DNA of 64,000 bases from Streptomyces sp. XD-27. Lineage in GTDB: Bacteria > Actinomycetota > Actinomycetes > Streptomycetales > Streptomycetaceae. Of this stretch, positions 43,775 through 53,404 are shown piece after piece. The DNA is taken from positions 620,001 to 684,000 of the forward strand of contig NZ_CP130713.1 in the NCBI RefSeq assembly GCF_030553055.1, in the 5' to 3' direction. The translations under genes and the position numbers were made by a program. Below the pieces are notes generated by a model that was not told where the DNA came from, did not search any database, and was given only the letters and a program-made list of their open reading frames with translations. Position 1 is the stretch's first letter. Each line of letters begins with the position of its first letter.

Positions 43775-44965
43775 ATGAAGCACCGCATCGTCGTACTCGG
43801 CGCCGGATACGCCGGGGCCTTCGCCGCCGGAAACCTGGCCCGCCGGCTCTCCCCCGCCGACACCGAGATCACCGTCGTCAACGCCGTGCCCGACTTCGTT
43901 GAGCGGATGCGGCTCCACCAGCTCGCGATCGGCCAGGACTTCGCGTTCCGCAAGCTCGCCGACGTATTCGCGGGCACCGGGGTGCGGCTGCGCCTGGCGC
44001 GCGTCACCGGCGTCGACCCCGAGCGCAGAACCGTCGCCGTGACCGGCGAGGACGGCGATGGCGAGCTCGCGTACGACACACTTCTCTACGCGCTCGGCAG
44101 CTCCGTAGCCCACCATGGCGTCCCCGGCGTGGCCGAGTACGCCTTCGATGTGACCGGCCTGTCCTCGGCGCTGCGTCTGCGCGAGCGCCTGGCCGGCCTG
44201 GGCGAGGGCGGCACCGTGCTGGTCGTCGGTGAGGGGCTGACCGGCATCGAGACCGCCACCGAGTTCGCCGAGTCCCGGCCCGACCTCTCGGTCGCGCTCG
44301 CCGCCCGCGGCGAGCTGGGCGCCTGGCTCTCCCCGAAGGCCCGCCGTCACCTGCGCCAGGCCTTCGACCGGCTCGGCGTCACCGTCCACGAGCACACCGG
44401 CATCGAAGCCGTCGAGCCGACACGGGCGATCGCCGCCGACGGTACGTCCATCCCGGCCGACGTGACGGTGTGGTCGGCCGGGTTCGCCGTGCACCCCATC
44501 GCGGCCGCCAGCGGCCTGGAGGTCGCCGAGACCGGCCAGATCCTCGTCGACCGCACCATGCGCTCGGTCTCACACCCGGACGTCTACGCCGCCGGTGACT
44601 GCGCCTACGCGATCGGCGAGAACGGCCGGCCGCTGCCGATGTCCTGCGCCTCGGCGGGCTTCACCAACATGCAGGCGACCGCCGCGGTCATCGCGCGCCT
44701 GACGGGCCGCGAGGTCCCGACCACCGGGCTGAAGTACCACGGCAACCACATCAGCCTCGGGCGGCGGGACGCGATATTCCAGATGGTGGACGGGGACGTC
44801 CGGTCGAAGTCCTGGTACCTGGGCGGCCGGACCGCCGCGCGGCTCAAGTCGGGCGTGCTCAAGGGGGCCGGGTGGGGCATCGCCCACCCGACCTTCGGCA
44901 TGCCGAAGCGCAAGCGCCGCCTGGCCACCGCGCCCGACCAGGCCGGTGTGAGGGGCGCCGCATAG
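43775..44965 (+). CDS. NDH-2-like NAD(P)/FAD-dependent oxidoreductase
   Basis: 396 aa with two Rossmann folds. FAD fold: IVVLGAGYAGAFAAGNLARR. NAD(P) fold: VLVVGEGLTGIETATEFAE. C-terminal FAD contact: HPDVYAAGDCAYA. It belongs to the pyridine nucleotide-disulphide reductase/type II NADH dehydrogenase-like group without a redox-active CxxxxC pair. ATG 43775 has ACAGGAG before it. Only 10 bp separate it from the ECF41 sigma factor, so they form an operon. ECF41 sigma factors typically control a neighbouring COE (carboxymuconolactone decarboxylase, oxidoreductase or epimerase) gene, and this is the likely target. Confidence 0.9.
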   Translation: MKHRIVVLGAGYAGAFAAGNLARRLSPADTEITVVNAVPDFVERMRLHQLAIGQDFAFRKLADVFAGTGVRLRLARVTGVDPERRTVAVTGEDGDGELAYDTLLYALGSSVAHHGVPGVAEYAFDVTGLSSALRLRERLAGLGEGGTVLVVGEGLTGIETATEFAESRPDLSVALAARGELGAWLSPKARRHLRQAFDRLGVTVHEHTGIEAVEPTRAIAADGTSIPADVTVWSAGFAVHPIAAASGLEVAETGQILVDRTMRSVSHPDVYAAGDCAYAIGENGRPLPMSCASAGFTNMQATAAVIARLTGREVPTTGLKYHGNHISLGRRDAIFQMVDGDVRSKSWYLGGRTAARLKSGVLKGAGWGIAHPTFGMPKRKRRLATAPDQAGVRGAA

Positions 44966-44975
44966 GCTGTTCCGC

Positions 44976-45914
44976 ATGGACAGCGCAGCCATCGATCGGT
45001 TCGAGGCCAGCCGGGGCCGGCTGGCCTCGCTCGCGTACCGTCTGCTCGGCTCGGCAGCCGACGCGGAGGACGCCGTGCAGGACGCGTTCCTGCGCTGGCA
45101 GGCCGCGGACCGGGAACGTATCGAGGTGCCGGAGGCGTGGCTGACCAAGGTCGTCACCAATCTCTGCCTCGACCGGCTCCGCTCGGCGCAGGCGCGCCAT
45201 GAGCGCGCTGTCGGAGACTGGCTGCCCGAGCCACTCCTCGAGGGCGACCCGATGCTCGGCCCCGCCGACACCTTCGAGCAGCGCGAATCGGTGTCCTTGG
45301 CCGTACTGACTCTCATGGAGCGCCTCTCGCCGGTCGAGCGGGCCGCTTACGTCCTGCGCGAGGCCTTCTCGTACCCCCACGCCGAGATCGCCGGGATCCT
45401 CGACATCACCGAGTCCGCGAGCCAGCAGCATGTCCACCGGGCCCGACGCCGGGTCGCCGCCGAGCGCCGCGGCGGCGGCGAGGTGGACCCCGCGTCCGCG
45501 CGCCGGATCGTCGAGGAGTTCCTCGCCGCCGCCACGTCGGGGCGCACCGAACGGCTGGTGGCGATGCTCACCGCAGACGCGACCGCGGTCTCGGACGGCG
45601 CCGGACTGGCCAGGCGGCTGCTGCGGTACACGACGCGCGAGCGCGTCGCCTCCTACGTGCGGGCCGGCCTCAAGCCCACTCCGGCGAAGCGGCGGCTGGC
45701 CGGCGGCTCCCCTGCGTTCCACATCGCGCTGGTCAACGGCTCCCCGGCCGTCCTCGCCGTGGTCGACGACCGGGTCGTGGGCGCCGTGGCGTTCGAGGTC
45801 AGCGACGGCAAGGTGGCGTCCCTGCGCGGCATCGCCGCCGCGGACCGGCTCGCGCGCCTCAATGAGGCCTGGCGGCAGCACGAACCCGACGCGCCGGTCA
45901 TCAACGCATGGTGA
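44976..45914 (+). CDS. ECF41-family RNA polymerase sigma factor (SigJ-like) with SnoaL-like C-terminus
   Basis: 312 aa. Region sigma2 (residues ~5-70) has LLGSAADAEDAVQDAFLRW. Sigma4 (~105-165) has LSPVERAAYVLREAFSYPHAEIA and ITESASQQHVHRARRR. The last ~130 residues form the NTF2/SnoaL-like domain of ECF41 factors, with SDGAGL near the position of the conserved DGGGK motif. In ECF41 this tail controls activity in place of a separate anti-sigma factor. No anti-sigma gene is nearby, which agrees. Confidence 0.92.
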   Translation: MDSAAIDRFEASRGRLASLAYRLLGSAADAEDAVQDAFLRWQAADRERIEVPEAWLTKVVTNLCLDRLRSAQARHERAVGDWLPEPLLEGDPMLGPADTFEQRESVSLAVLTLMERLSPVERAAYVLREAFSYPHAEIAGILDITESASQQHVHRARRRVAAERRGGGEVDPASARRIVEEFLAAATSGRTERLVAMLTADATAVSDGAGLARRLLRYTTRERVASYVRAGLKPTPAKRRLAGGSPAFHIALVNGSPAVLAVVDDRVVGAVAFEVSDGKVASLRGIAAADRLARLNEAWRQHEPDAPVINAW

Positions 45915-45977
45915 CCGGAGCCACCGGAATCCAGTGACCTGAGTCGGAGCGAGGCCGGCACCCTTCGGCCCCCGCGC

Positions 45978-47965
45978 TCAGCTGACAGGCCGGCGGCCAA
46001 GCAACTCGCCGAGTCCTTGCCGGGTGGCGGCCAGCACCACCCGGTCCTGAGGCCGCAGGACGTAACCGGGGTGCAGGTCCCACACCAGACTGGGCGAGGG
46101 GCCGCCGCCGTCCGGGGGCGTGGCGGCGAGGTCGCGCAGCCGGTCGGTGGGCTCGGCGGCGTCGAGCGCGATCACCCGCCAGCCTCCGGGCCGGAACGCC
46201 TCGGCGACCGTGCGGCCCTCCAGCTGCGGGTTCCCCGCCACCGGCAGGGCGGCGAAGAGCAGCACGCGCCGTTCGATCGGGATGGCGCCCAGAATCTGGC
46301 GCCCCATCATGGCTCCCGCGAAGGCCGGCGCCGCGAGGGTGGAGACGCTGCGGCTGCGGGTGAGGGCCTGGGGATGGGCCGCGCGCAGAGTGCGGTAGAC
46401 GGCGGTGGCGAAGTAGTCGTCGTACAGGCGCAGCGCCACCCGGAGGTCGGGGCTGACCGAGCGGGCGTAGAGCACCGCCTCCAGATTGGTGGTGTCGGAG
46501 CTGGTGAGGGCGAGGAGAGCGTGGGCCCGCTCGATCTTGGCGGCCTCCAGTACGCCTTCCTGAGTGACATCGCCGACGACGGTGGGCACCTGCAGTCTGC
46601 GAGCGAGCGGGATGCCGCGCGCCTCGGGGGCCTCCTCCACGCACACCACGGGAATGTCCAGTTCACGCAACCGGGCCAGGACTCGGGTGCCGACCTTGCC
46701 GAGCCCGAGCAGTACGACATGCCCGGAGAGTCTCCGCGGCGGGCGGCGCAACGCGGATGCGGTGCGGAAGGTGCCGAGCGCTTCCAGTACCGCGGCGACG
46801 AGCAGGGGGAGGAGCAGCATGCCGGTGAGTCCGGACAGGACCTGGAGTATCTGCCGTCCGGTGGGTTCGTCGACGGCCGGGTCTCCGATGGCCAGCAGGT
46901 CGAGCAGGGAGAGGTAGGCCGCGTGGAGGGGGTGTGCTCCGGTGATCTGCCAGGAGGCGATGGCCAGGGTCAGCACCGCGGCCGCGACGCCCGCCACCGA
47001 CCAGCGCAGGCGGCGGGAGAACAGCGAGGACAGCGGCACGCCGCGGCCGCCCAGGCGTCGCGGGGCCGGCGATGCGCCCGTGGAGGAGACGGTCTCCAGG
47101 ACCACGGTGCCGCGTCCGGTGGCGGCGGCGACCTCGGCGTCGTCCGGCAGCAGTCGCGGGCCGTCGTCGCCGCTGCTGTCGGAGCCCTCGCTGCCGGCGG
47201 GGTCGGCGGCGGTGGAGGAGAGCAGCGCGAGGGTGCACAGCCCTGGGTCGGCGACCTCGCCGCGGCCGGGCGGTGTCCGCTCGGCCGCGCGCAGGAGCAG
47301 CCCGTCGGCCTGGACCACCTTGCGGGTGCCCGCGACGGCGGTGGCGGCCAGGGCCGGGGCCGCGGTGTCGGCGTCCGAGAGCACGGTCGTGGCGGCGTCC
47401 AACTCAGCGGGATCCAGGCCGGGGACAGCGAGTGCCGCGGCCTGGTCCAGCAGCTCTTCCAGGTGCTGGCCCAGCTTCCGGTTGTACAGCCGGATGACGA
47501 GCCGCAGCCGGGGGTTGAGGCGGCGGGCGCGCAAGGCGGCGTGGATGTTGGTCTCGTCGTCCTCATGGACCAGGGCGAGGGCGGTGGCTCGCGCCACCCC
47601 TGCCTCGGTCAGGACGTCGTCGGTGAGACCGGGGCCTCCAGGATCCGTTCGTCCTGGTCCGGGGCCGGGTGTGCCGTCGGCTGGCGGGGGACGGTGGTGC
47701 GCCCGACCGCCGCGGTGACGCGGTCGAAGAGCGCGGAGGCGCGCAGCTCTCTTCCGCGGCGCAGCCCCGCGGCAGGCGTCCCGGTGGCATCCGGTGCCGG
47801 GGTGGCAGCGGGGACGACGACCGTGACGCGGGTGCGGTAGACCTCGCGGAGCTCGGCGGCGAGGCGGTGGGCGAGGGCGTCGTCACCGCAGACGACCATG
47901 TGCGGGACGGCCGGGTCCGTGGACGGTCCGGCGTTGGCAGGCACGACCATCAAGCCCCCCGTCAT
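45978..47965 (-). CDS. TrkA/RCK NAD-binding ion channel-like protein; apparent 1-nt frameshift
   Basis: About 662 aa once frame is restored. An N-terminal RCK-like Rossmann domain (HMVVCGDDALAHRLA at the start) is followed by two transmembrane helices around ~270-350 with a pore-like LLDLLAIGDP that lacks TVGYGD. A second RCK domain has VVLLGLGKVGTRVLARL. This is a CASTOR/Ion-channel-like layout. The frame breaks at 47631-47634: one frame ends EAPVSPTTS-stop and the other begins GLTDDVLTEAGVARAT. One extra C in the C4 run (minus strand) restores EAPGLTDDV. It is the last gene of the cation operon, 18 bp after the SLC13-like gene. Confidence 0.82.
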
Positions 47966-47983
47966 ATGGTCAGCGGTTTCGGA

Positions 47984-49285
47984 TCAGCTCAGGGCGAAGT
48001 AGCGCAGCCACACATACGCTGCGGCCAGTGCCACGGTCACCGCGGTGACGACCAGACCGTACTTGGTGAACTGCCAGAAGGAGATGGGCTGGCGGCTGCG
48101 TTCGGCGATGCCCAGGACCACGACGTTGGCGGAGGCGCCGATGGCGGTGGCGTTGCCGCCGAGGTCCGCGCCGAGGGCCAGCGCCCACCACAGCACATGC
48201 GGGCCGTCGCCGCCGCCGAAGCTGTGCGTCAGGTCGGCGGTGATGGGGGCCATGGTGGCGACGTACGGAATGTTGTCGACGATTCCCGACAGCGCGGCGG
48301 AGCCGAACACCAGCAGCATCGCCGCGCGGAGCTCGCTGTCGCCGGTGGCATCCGCCAGGGCGCCGGAGACCTCGCCGATGACGCCGGTCTCGATCAGCGC
48401 GCCGACCATGATGAACAGCCCGGCGAAGAAGGCCAGGGTCGGCCACTCGACCTCGTTCAGCGCCTCGCCGGTCTCCACCGAGGAGACGGCGATGAGCAGC
48501 CCGGCACCGAGCAGGGCGACGACGCTCGGCGCGAAGTGCAGCACCGGGTGCGCCACGAATCCGATGATGACGAGGGTGAGGACGGCCAGGCCCTGGGCCA
48601 GCAGCCGGTGGTCGCGGATCGCCTCGCGCTCCTCCAGGGCCAGCACTTCGGCGGCGCGTTCCTCGTCGTAGACGAACACCTTGCGGAACATCACCCGGCA
48701 CATCACCACCAGAACGGCGGTGAGGACCGCGGAGATCGGTGCCAGATGGACCAGGAAGTCGTTGAAGGACAGGCCGGCCCGGCTGGCGATGATGATGTTC
48801 GGCGGGTCACCGACGAGGGTCGCGGTGCCGCCGATGTTGGACGCCATCACCTCCGCGATCAGATACGGCGCGGCGGGCAGGGCGAGCCGTTCACAGACCA
48901 GCAGGGTGACCGGGGCGACCAGCAGGACCGTGGTGACGTTGTCCAGCAGCGCGGAGGCGACCGCGGTGATCACTATCAGCATCGCCATCACCCGGAACGG
49001 CTTGCCGCGGGCGCGCTTGACCGACCAGATCGCCAGATACTCGAACAGGCCCGTCTGCCGCAGCACACCGACGATCGCCATCATCCCCAGCAGCAGGAAG
49101 ATGACATTCCAGTCGATCCCGGAGTGCTCGTCGAAGAACGCCGCCTTGTCGTCGGTGGCGCTGATCGCGAGCATGATCCCGGCCCCTGCCAGGGCGGCGG
49201 CCGTACGGTGCACCCGCTCGCTGATGATCGCCACGTATGCGATCACGAAGACGACGACCGCCGCCCAGCTGTGCCAGTCCCTCAT
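47984..49285 (-). CDS. SLC13/NhaD/ArsB-like ion permease
   Basis: 433 aa with about eleven to twelve transmembrane helices. Family-typical re-entrant motifs are SNIGGTATLVGDPPNIIIAS in the first half and ALGADLGGNATAIGASANVV in the second, the signature repeats of the ion-transporter superfamily that includes NhaD Na+/H+ antiporters and ArsB. No substrate can be set from sequence; with a CPA antiporter in the same operon, Na+ or H+ exchange is likely. ATG 49285 overlaps the CBS gene stop (ATGA). Confidence 0.92.
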   Translation of the reverse strand: MRDWHSWAAVVVFVIAYVAIISERVHRTAAALAGAGIMLAISATDDKAAFFDEHSGIDWNVIFLLLGMMAIVGVLRQTGLFEYLAIWSVKRARGKPFRVMAMLIVITAVASALLDNVTTVLLVAPVTLLVCERLALPAAPYLIAEVMASNIGGTATLVGDPPNIIIASRAGLSFNDFLVHLAPISAVLTAVLVVMCRVMFRKVFVYDEERAAEVLALEEREAIRDHRLLAQGLAVLTLVIIGFVAHPVLHFAPSVVALLGAGLLIAVSSVETGEALNEVEWPTLAFFAGLFIMVGALIETGVIGEVSGALADATGDSELRAAMLLVFGSAALSGIVDNIPYVATMAPITADLTHSFGGGDGPHVLWWALALGADLGGNATAIGASANVVVLGIAERSRQPISFWQFTKYGLVVTAVTVALAAAYVWLRYFALS

Positions 49286-49749
49286 GTCACCCCAAGGAGT
49301 CGCTCCAGCAGGTGCGCGGCGGTGATGACCCCGAGCAGCCGGGAGCCGCCGCGCTTCCGACTGCCTCGTTCCACCACCGCGACCAGCGGGCTGCGGTCAC
49401 GCGCCATCAGCGCGGCGACCTCCAGCACGGTGTCGTCCGGGTCCGCAACCGACGGCTTCTGACGTTCCTTGGCCAGGCAGTCGGCCACCCGCCGCCCCGC
49501 CAGCGCCTCACACATCCGGTCCGCATGCGGCTCGTCGACCACCGCCGCAAGCGTCGGATCCTCGATCACATATCCGGGCACCAGCAGCTTGACCAGCCGG
49601 GACGCGGGCAGCAGGGCGTACGGCTCCCCGTCGTCGCCCATCACCAGCACCCCGGGCAACCGCTGCTCGGCCAGCAGCCGCGCCGCGTCCAGAGCGTCGC
49701 TGTCCAGACTCACCGACGGATACTCCACCGCCAGATCACGTGCGCGCAT
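49282..49749 (-). CDS. CBS-domain pair protein
   Basis: 155 aa. CBS motif 1 is ~1-60 (MRARDLAVEYPSVSLDSDAL, LPGVLVMGDDGEPYALLPASRL) and CBS motif 2 is ~90-150 (VADPDDTVLEVAALMARDR, RLLGVITAAHLLERLL). CBS pairs bind adenine nucleotides and regulate transporters or enzymes. It sits between two antiporters (7 bp after one, 4-bp overlap with the next), so it probably senses energy state and modulates them. Confidence 0.92.
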   Translation of the reverse strand: MRARDLAVEYPSVSLDSDALDAARLLAEQRLPGVLVMGDDGEPYALLPASRLVKLLVPGYVIEDPTLAAVVDEPHADRMCEALAGRRVADCLAKERQKPSVADPDDTVLEVAALMARDRSPLVAVVERGSRKRGGSRLLGVITAAHLLERLLGVT

Positions 49750-49756
49750 CGCCGTC

Positions 49757-51007
49757 CTACTCTCTAGAGGCCGCGGGCTGTGCGGCCATGGCCGTCTTCC
49801 TCTTCGCGTCCTCATCGTCGTCGTCCGGTATGCCGACGAGGTCCTCGACATCGAAGAGGCGGGCGACAGGCACATCCGTGCTGCTGTGGGCGGCGATGGA
49901 GAACGCGATGCACACCGCGATCAGGGTGTACGCCTCCTCGCCCTGCGGGATGCCGGACTGCAGCACCAGCAGCCCATACACGACGGAGGCGAAACCTTTC
50001 GGCCCGAACCAGGCCGCCGCCAGCCGCTCCCGCCGGTCGAAGCGCGTACCGATCAGCGAGATCAGCAGCGAGGCCGGCCGGATCAGCACGATCGCCAGGA
50101 CCACCGCCACGTACCCGCCAACCGACAGATCACCGAACAGCTCCGGCGTCAGCAGCGCACCGAACACCAGCAGCGCGGCGAACTTGCTCAACTCCGCCAG
50201 GGCCTCACCCAGCGGCTCGAACGCCTCCTTGGACTCCGCCGAGACGGAGGCCAGGACCGCGCCCGCGGAAAACGCCGCCAGGTAGGGGTTGGCGTGGGTG
50301 AGGTGGCAGGTCGCGTACAGGATCACACCGGTTGCCAAGGGCAGCAGCGGCTGGAGCTTCGGCTCGGCACCCAGCAGCCGGAACCGCACCAGCCCGTTCA
50401 CCACCAACGGCAGCACGACACCAAGCGCCAGCCCGCCGACCAGCTCCAGGCCGATCTTCGACAGCGACGCCTCGGCCGTGCCCGAGGTGGGACCTGCGGC
50501 CGTGATCAGCACCAGGACGACCGGCAGCGCCAGCCCGTCGTTGATCCCGCTCTCCACATTCAGCAGCTGCCGCAGCCGGGCCGGCACCTTCTTGCGTCCC
50601 ACGATCGCCGACGCGAACACCGGGTCGGTCGGCGCCAGCACCGCCCCGACCAGGAAGGACGTCGTCCAGTCCAGGCCGGCCAGGAAGTGGGTGATCAGCG
50701 CCATCCCGACGAAGGCCAGCGGCATGCCGAGCCCGAGGGCCCGCGCCGGGTTCCGCCAGGCGCTGCGCAGCGCGGGAAACGAGACGTGCATGCCGTCGGT
50801 GAACAGCACGGCGAACAGTGCCAGATCAGCAGTGACCGCGACGATGGAGCTGTCCGCGGAGACGTGGATCAGCCCAAGGAAACCGTCACCGACAAGCGCA
50901 CCGGCGACGAGGAAGAGAAGAGACGTGGAGAGTACGGACCGGGCCGCCAGACCCGAGACCAGTACCGCGATGAGGAGTGCAACGCCGAAGACAGCGATGA
51001 GCACCAT
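49757..51007 (-). CDS. Cation:proton antiporter (CPA1/NhaP family)
   Basis: 416 aa with about twelve helices. The ion-binding core has APTDPVFASAIV and NVESGINDGLALPVVLVLI, the TDP and ND motifs of CPA1 exchangers. A hydrophilic C-terminal tail of ~30 residues ends the protein. It is the first gene of the four-gene leftward operon antiporter-CBS-SLC13-TrkA/RCK, which looks devoted to Na+/K+/H+ balance. Confidence 0.93.
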   Translation of the reverse strand: MVLIAVFGVALLIAVLVSGLAARSVLSTSLLFLVAGALVGDGFLGLIHVSADSSIVAVTADLALFAVLFTDGMHVSFPALRSAWRNPARALGLGMPLAFVGMALITHFLAGLDWTTSFLVGAVLAPTDPVFASAIVGRKKVPARLRQLLNVESGINDGLALPVVLVLITAAGPTSGTAEASLSKIGLELVGGLALGVVLPLVVNGLVRFRLLGAEPKLQPLLPLATGVILYATCHLTHANPYLAAFSAGAVLASVSAESKEAFEPLGEALAELSKFAALLVFGALLTPELFGDLSVGGYVAVVLAIVLIRPASLLISLIGTRFDRRERLAAAWFGPKGFASVVYGLLVLQSGIPQGEEAYTLIAVCIAFSIAAHSSTDVPVARLFDVEDLVGIPDDDDEDAKRKTAMAAQPAASRE

Positions 51008-51661
51008 GAGTTTCGCCCCCGATCGGTCAAGAGATTGATCCCTTGTTCGCCGACCAGACTTCCCGGCACTCCGCCAGGCACCTTACAGGATTCTTACGCG
51101 TTCACTATGGAATCTTGACGCTGCTCTCGGGATTCACCACCCGGGAGCAGGCGGCGAGGCCGAGATGACGGCAGCACCGAGAGAGCGGCGGCTGCGGCTA
51201 CGGGACAGGGCCTTCACGGGGAACAGCTTGAAGTAGGCAGTACCGATGGGGGCCTCCCACTTCACGGCCCGCGTGTACGCGCCTTTGACGGTGCCCGGAT
51301 ACGTACCCTTGTCGGGCGCTCACCCAGCGCTCCCTTGCAGCCGAAGTCGGCCGCCGCACCAGCGGACTCGGTGGCCAGCCGAGCCCGCTGTACCGCACCA
51401 CCCCACCAGTCAGCCCCTCACCGTGACGCTGAGCGTCCGGATAGCCGACGCGCTGGAACAGCCCTTCGTCTGGGTTGCACCCGTCCCCGCAGGAGGCACG
51501 GGCCACTGGCGCGCCCAGGGAACCCTCTTCCTCTCCGCCGACCGGCCCCGTACGCGGTGCTCCCGGATCGTCACGCGGCGGTTCGCGTCGAGTGGCGGGT
51601 GCACACGATCAGTGGGCGTGGCAATCATCCACACTGGAGGTGTCGGCCCCGGGAGGCTCTG
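51008..51661. other. 650-bp region without a supported gene
   Basis: The nominal frames (for example 51246-51662 on +) have poor codon use and no recognisable domain. It lies between the leftward ion operon and a rightward pseudogene and should hold their promoters. The part nearest 51008-51130 is less GC-rich, consistent with the ion-operon promoter. Confidence 0.5.
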
Positions 51662-52032
51662 ATGAACGGCAACACCGCCGGCGAAATGAGCGCAGCCCCG
51701 TTGCTCCTGGACGGCGCGCTGCCGGACCGGTTCCGCGGCCAGCCCGTACCGGAGCCGTCCTCGATGCGGCTGGCCGATCTGCTCGACGCTGTCGACACGA
51801 GGCCGCAGGACCAGCCGTGGGTGGCGCTGGGAGAGAACCCCGGGCGGGAGATGATCTTCGGCGCCGTCGGCAAGGTCTGGAAGCCCTCGCCCGGTTCGGC
51901 CGCTACTGGTCGCTCGTCTCGCCAGGGGTCGGCATCGTCATGCGCGCAGCACTCCAAGCGGTCAAGGAGATCGTGGAACACCGGGCCCGGCCCGGGCCCG
52001 CCGAGCGAGGTGCTGGAGGAGATGAGATGTGA
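51662..52032 (+). pseudogene. SRPBCC/DUF-type protein gene with internal deletion
   Basis: ATG 51662 (GGGAGG upstream) gives MNGNTAGEMSAAPLLLDGAL, then GRE-MIFGAVGKVWKP. Right after that the frame changes, and the usual end of this actinobacterial family (LARFGRYWSLVSPGVGIVMRAALQAV) appears in the +1 frame up to the stop at 52032. The ~70 residues expected between VWKP and RRYW are absent, and the N-terminal half also looks short. The whole is ~123 codons where relatives are ~200. Its stop overlaps the flavodoxin start. Confidence 0.7.
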
Positions 52033-52565
52033 TGCGTGTCGTCATCGTGTACGAGAGCTTGTTCGGCAATACGCGCCAGGTCGCCGAGGCCATCGGCGAG
52101 GGCGTACGGGAGTCGCGTCCGGAGGCCGAAGTCGACTGCGTGCCGGTGGACGAGGCGGACCCGCAGCGCGTCGGTCCGGCCGACCTGCTGGTGGTCGGAG
52201 GCCCGACCCACATGCGGGGCATGACCTCGCGCCTGTCACGGAAGATGGGGCTGACGGCCGACAAGAGGGAAGGCGAGCAGGCCGAGCACCAGCACGAGCC
52301 CGAACCGGGTGCGGAGGGGCCGGGCGTCCGCGACTGGTTCCACACACTTCCCAAGGCCCGCGACGCCACCCGCGCCGCCGCCTTCGACACCCGCATGGAC
52401 TCCCGCCTGGCCGGCGGCGCCGCTCACGGCATCGCACGCAGACTGCGCCACCACGGGTACCAGCTCGTGGCGGAGCCGGAGGGTTTCCTCATCGAGGACG
52501 CCGAGGGCCCGCTACGCGAAGGGGAGATCGACCGGGCGACGGCATGGGGAGCGGCATTGAGCTGA
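52032..52565 (+). CDS. Flavodoxin-like protein
   Basis: 177 aa. FMN phosphate loop is VYESLFGNTRQVAEAI (residues ~5-20), with a second flavin contact VVGGPTHMRGMTSRLSR. It belongs to the flavodoxin/nitric oxide synthase family; the long charged insertion (EQAEHQHEPEPGAEG) and Arg-rich C-terminal half are typical of actinobacterial stress-cluster versions. ATG 52032 (GTG 52029 possible) is preceded by GGAGGAG. It is probably an electron carrier, redox partner unknown. Confidence 0.88.
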   Translation: MRVVIVYESLFGNTRQVAEAIGEGVRESRPEAEVDCVPVDEADPQRVGPADLLVVGGPTHMRGMTSRLSRKMGLTADKREGEQAEHQHEPEPGAEGPGVRDWFHTLPKARDATRAAAFDTRMDSRLAGGAAHGIARRLRHHGYQLVAEPEGFLIEDAEGPLREGEIDRATAWGAALS

Positions 52566-52625
52566 ACGGGAGATCCGCGCTCTGCTGAAGTGGTGACCGG
52601 TGGCTTCCGGTGGGAGCCTGGGCAT

Positions 52626-53332
52626 ATGGACGGGCATGAACCGTTCCTGAAGCGGATCTCCCCGGTCGTCCTGGGCGCCGCTGTGGGCGTGTACGCATTT
52701 CTCGTGCGGCCCCGGGTCCGTCGCTGGGGGGCGACAGCCGATGAGGCTGCGCGCGCTTATCCAGGAGACGAGCTCGTTCCCTACGCGGACAGTCAGACGA
52801 CGATGGCCGTGACGCTGCCGGCTCCCCCGAGGACGTCTGGCCCTGGCTGCAGCAGATGGGGTGCGATCGGGCGGGCTGGTACAGCTGGGACCGGTTCGAC
52901 AACGGCGGCCGGACCAGTGCGGAGAGCATCGTGCCGGAGTGGCAGGACCTCAAGGAGGGCCAACGCCTCGCCTCGGTGCCGAACGGCACCGCTTGGTTCA
53001 CGGCCGCCGTGGTGGATCCACCGAAGTCGCTGGTCTTGCGTGCCGATCTGAAGCTGCCCTCGGGCCGGCCGTTCGACCCAAGCCGGTGGCCCCCACCGCG
53101 GGGCTACGTCGGCGGGATCTGGGGATTCCATCTCCGGCCTGTTTCCGCGTGCGCAACCCGCCTCGTGGTACGCACGCGTGGCCGTGGCACGCCGCGTCCG
53201 CTCATGTGGGTGGCCGACCTGCTGCTGGGGGAACCCGCTCACCTCATCATGCAGACCCGTCAGTTCCGGAATCTGCGTGCTCGTGTCAGCACCGGCGGCT
53301 CCGCCTCGTGTCCGAGGCCGACCCCGCCCTGA
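52626..53332 (+). CDS. SRPBCC-family membrane-anchored protein; apparent 1-nt frameshift
   Basis: About 235 aa once frame is restored. A short N-terminal helix (ISPVVLGAAVGVYAFLV) leads to WGATADEAARAYPGDELVP, then MAVTLPA. The next frame continues SPEDVWPWLQQMGCDRAGWYSWDRFDNGG and runs to 53332, the SRPBCC (START-like) fold widely annotated in Actinobacteria. The break is at about 52820, where one added base makes LPASPEDVW. A sequencing error is likely. Ligand and function are unknown. Confidence 0.75.
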
Positions 53333-53404
53333 CTCCTCTCCTGTCCAAGACACCGGTCTGCGACACATCAGGACATCGACGATCCGCCCGCTCACGGAGG
53401 GGCG

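Noticed and set aside
51246..51662. 138-aa frame before the pseudogene
   Set aside because: No domain, no ribosome site and composition typical of a chance frame in GC-rich DNA.
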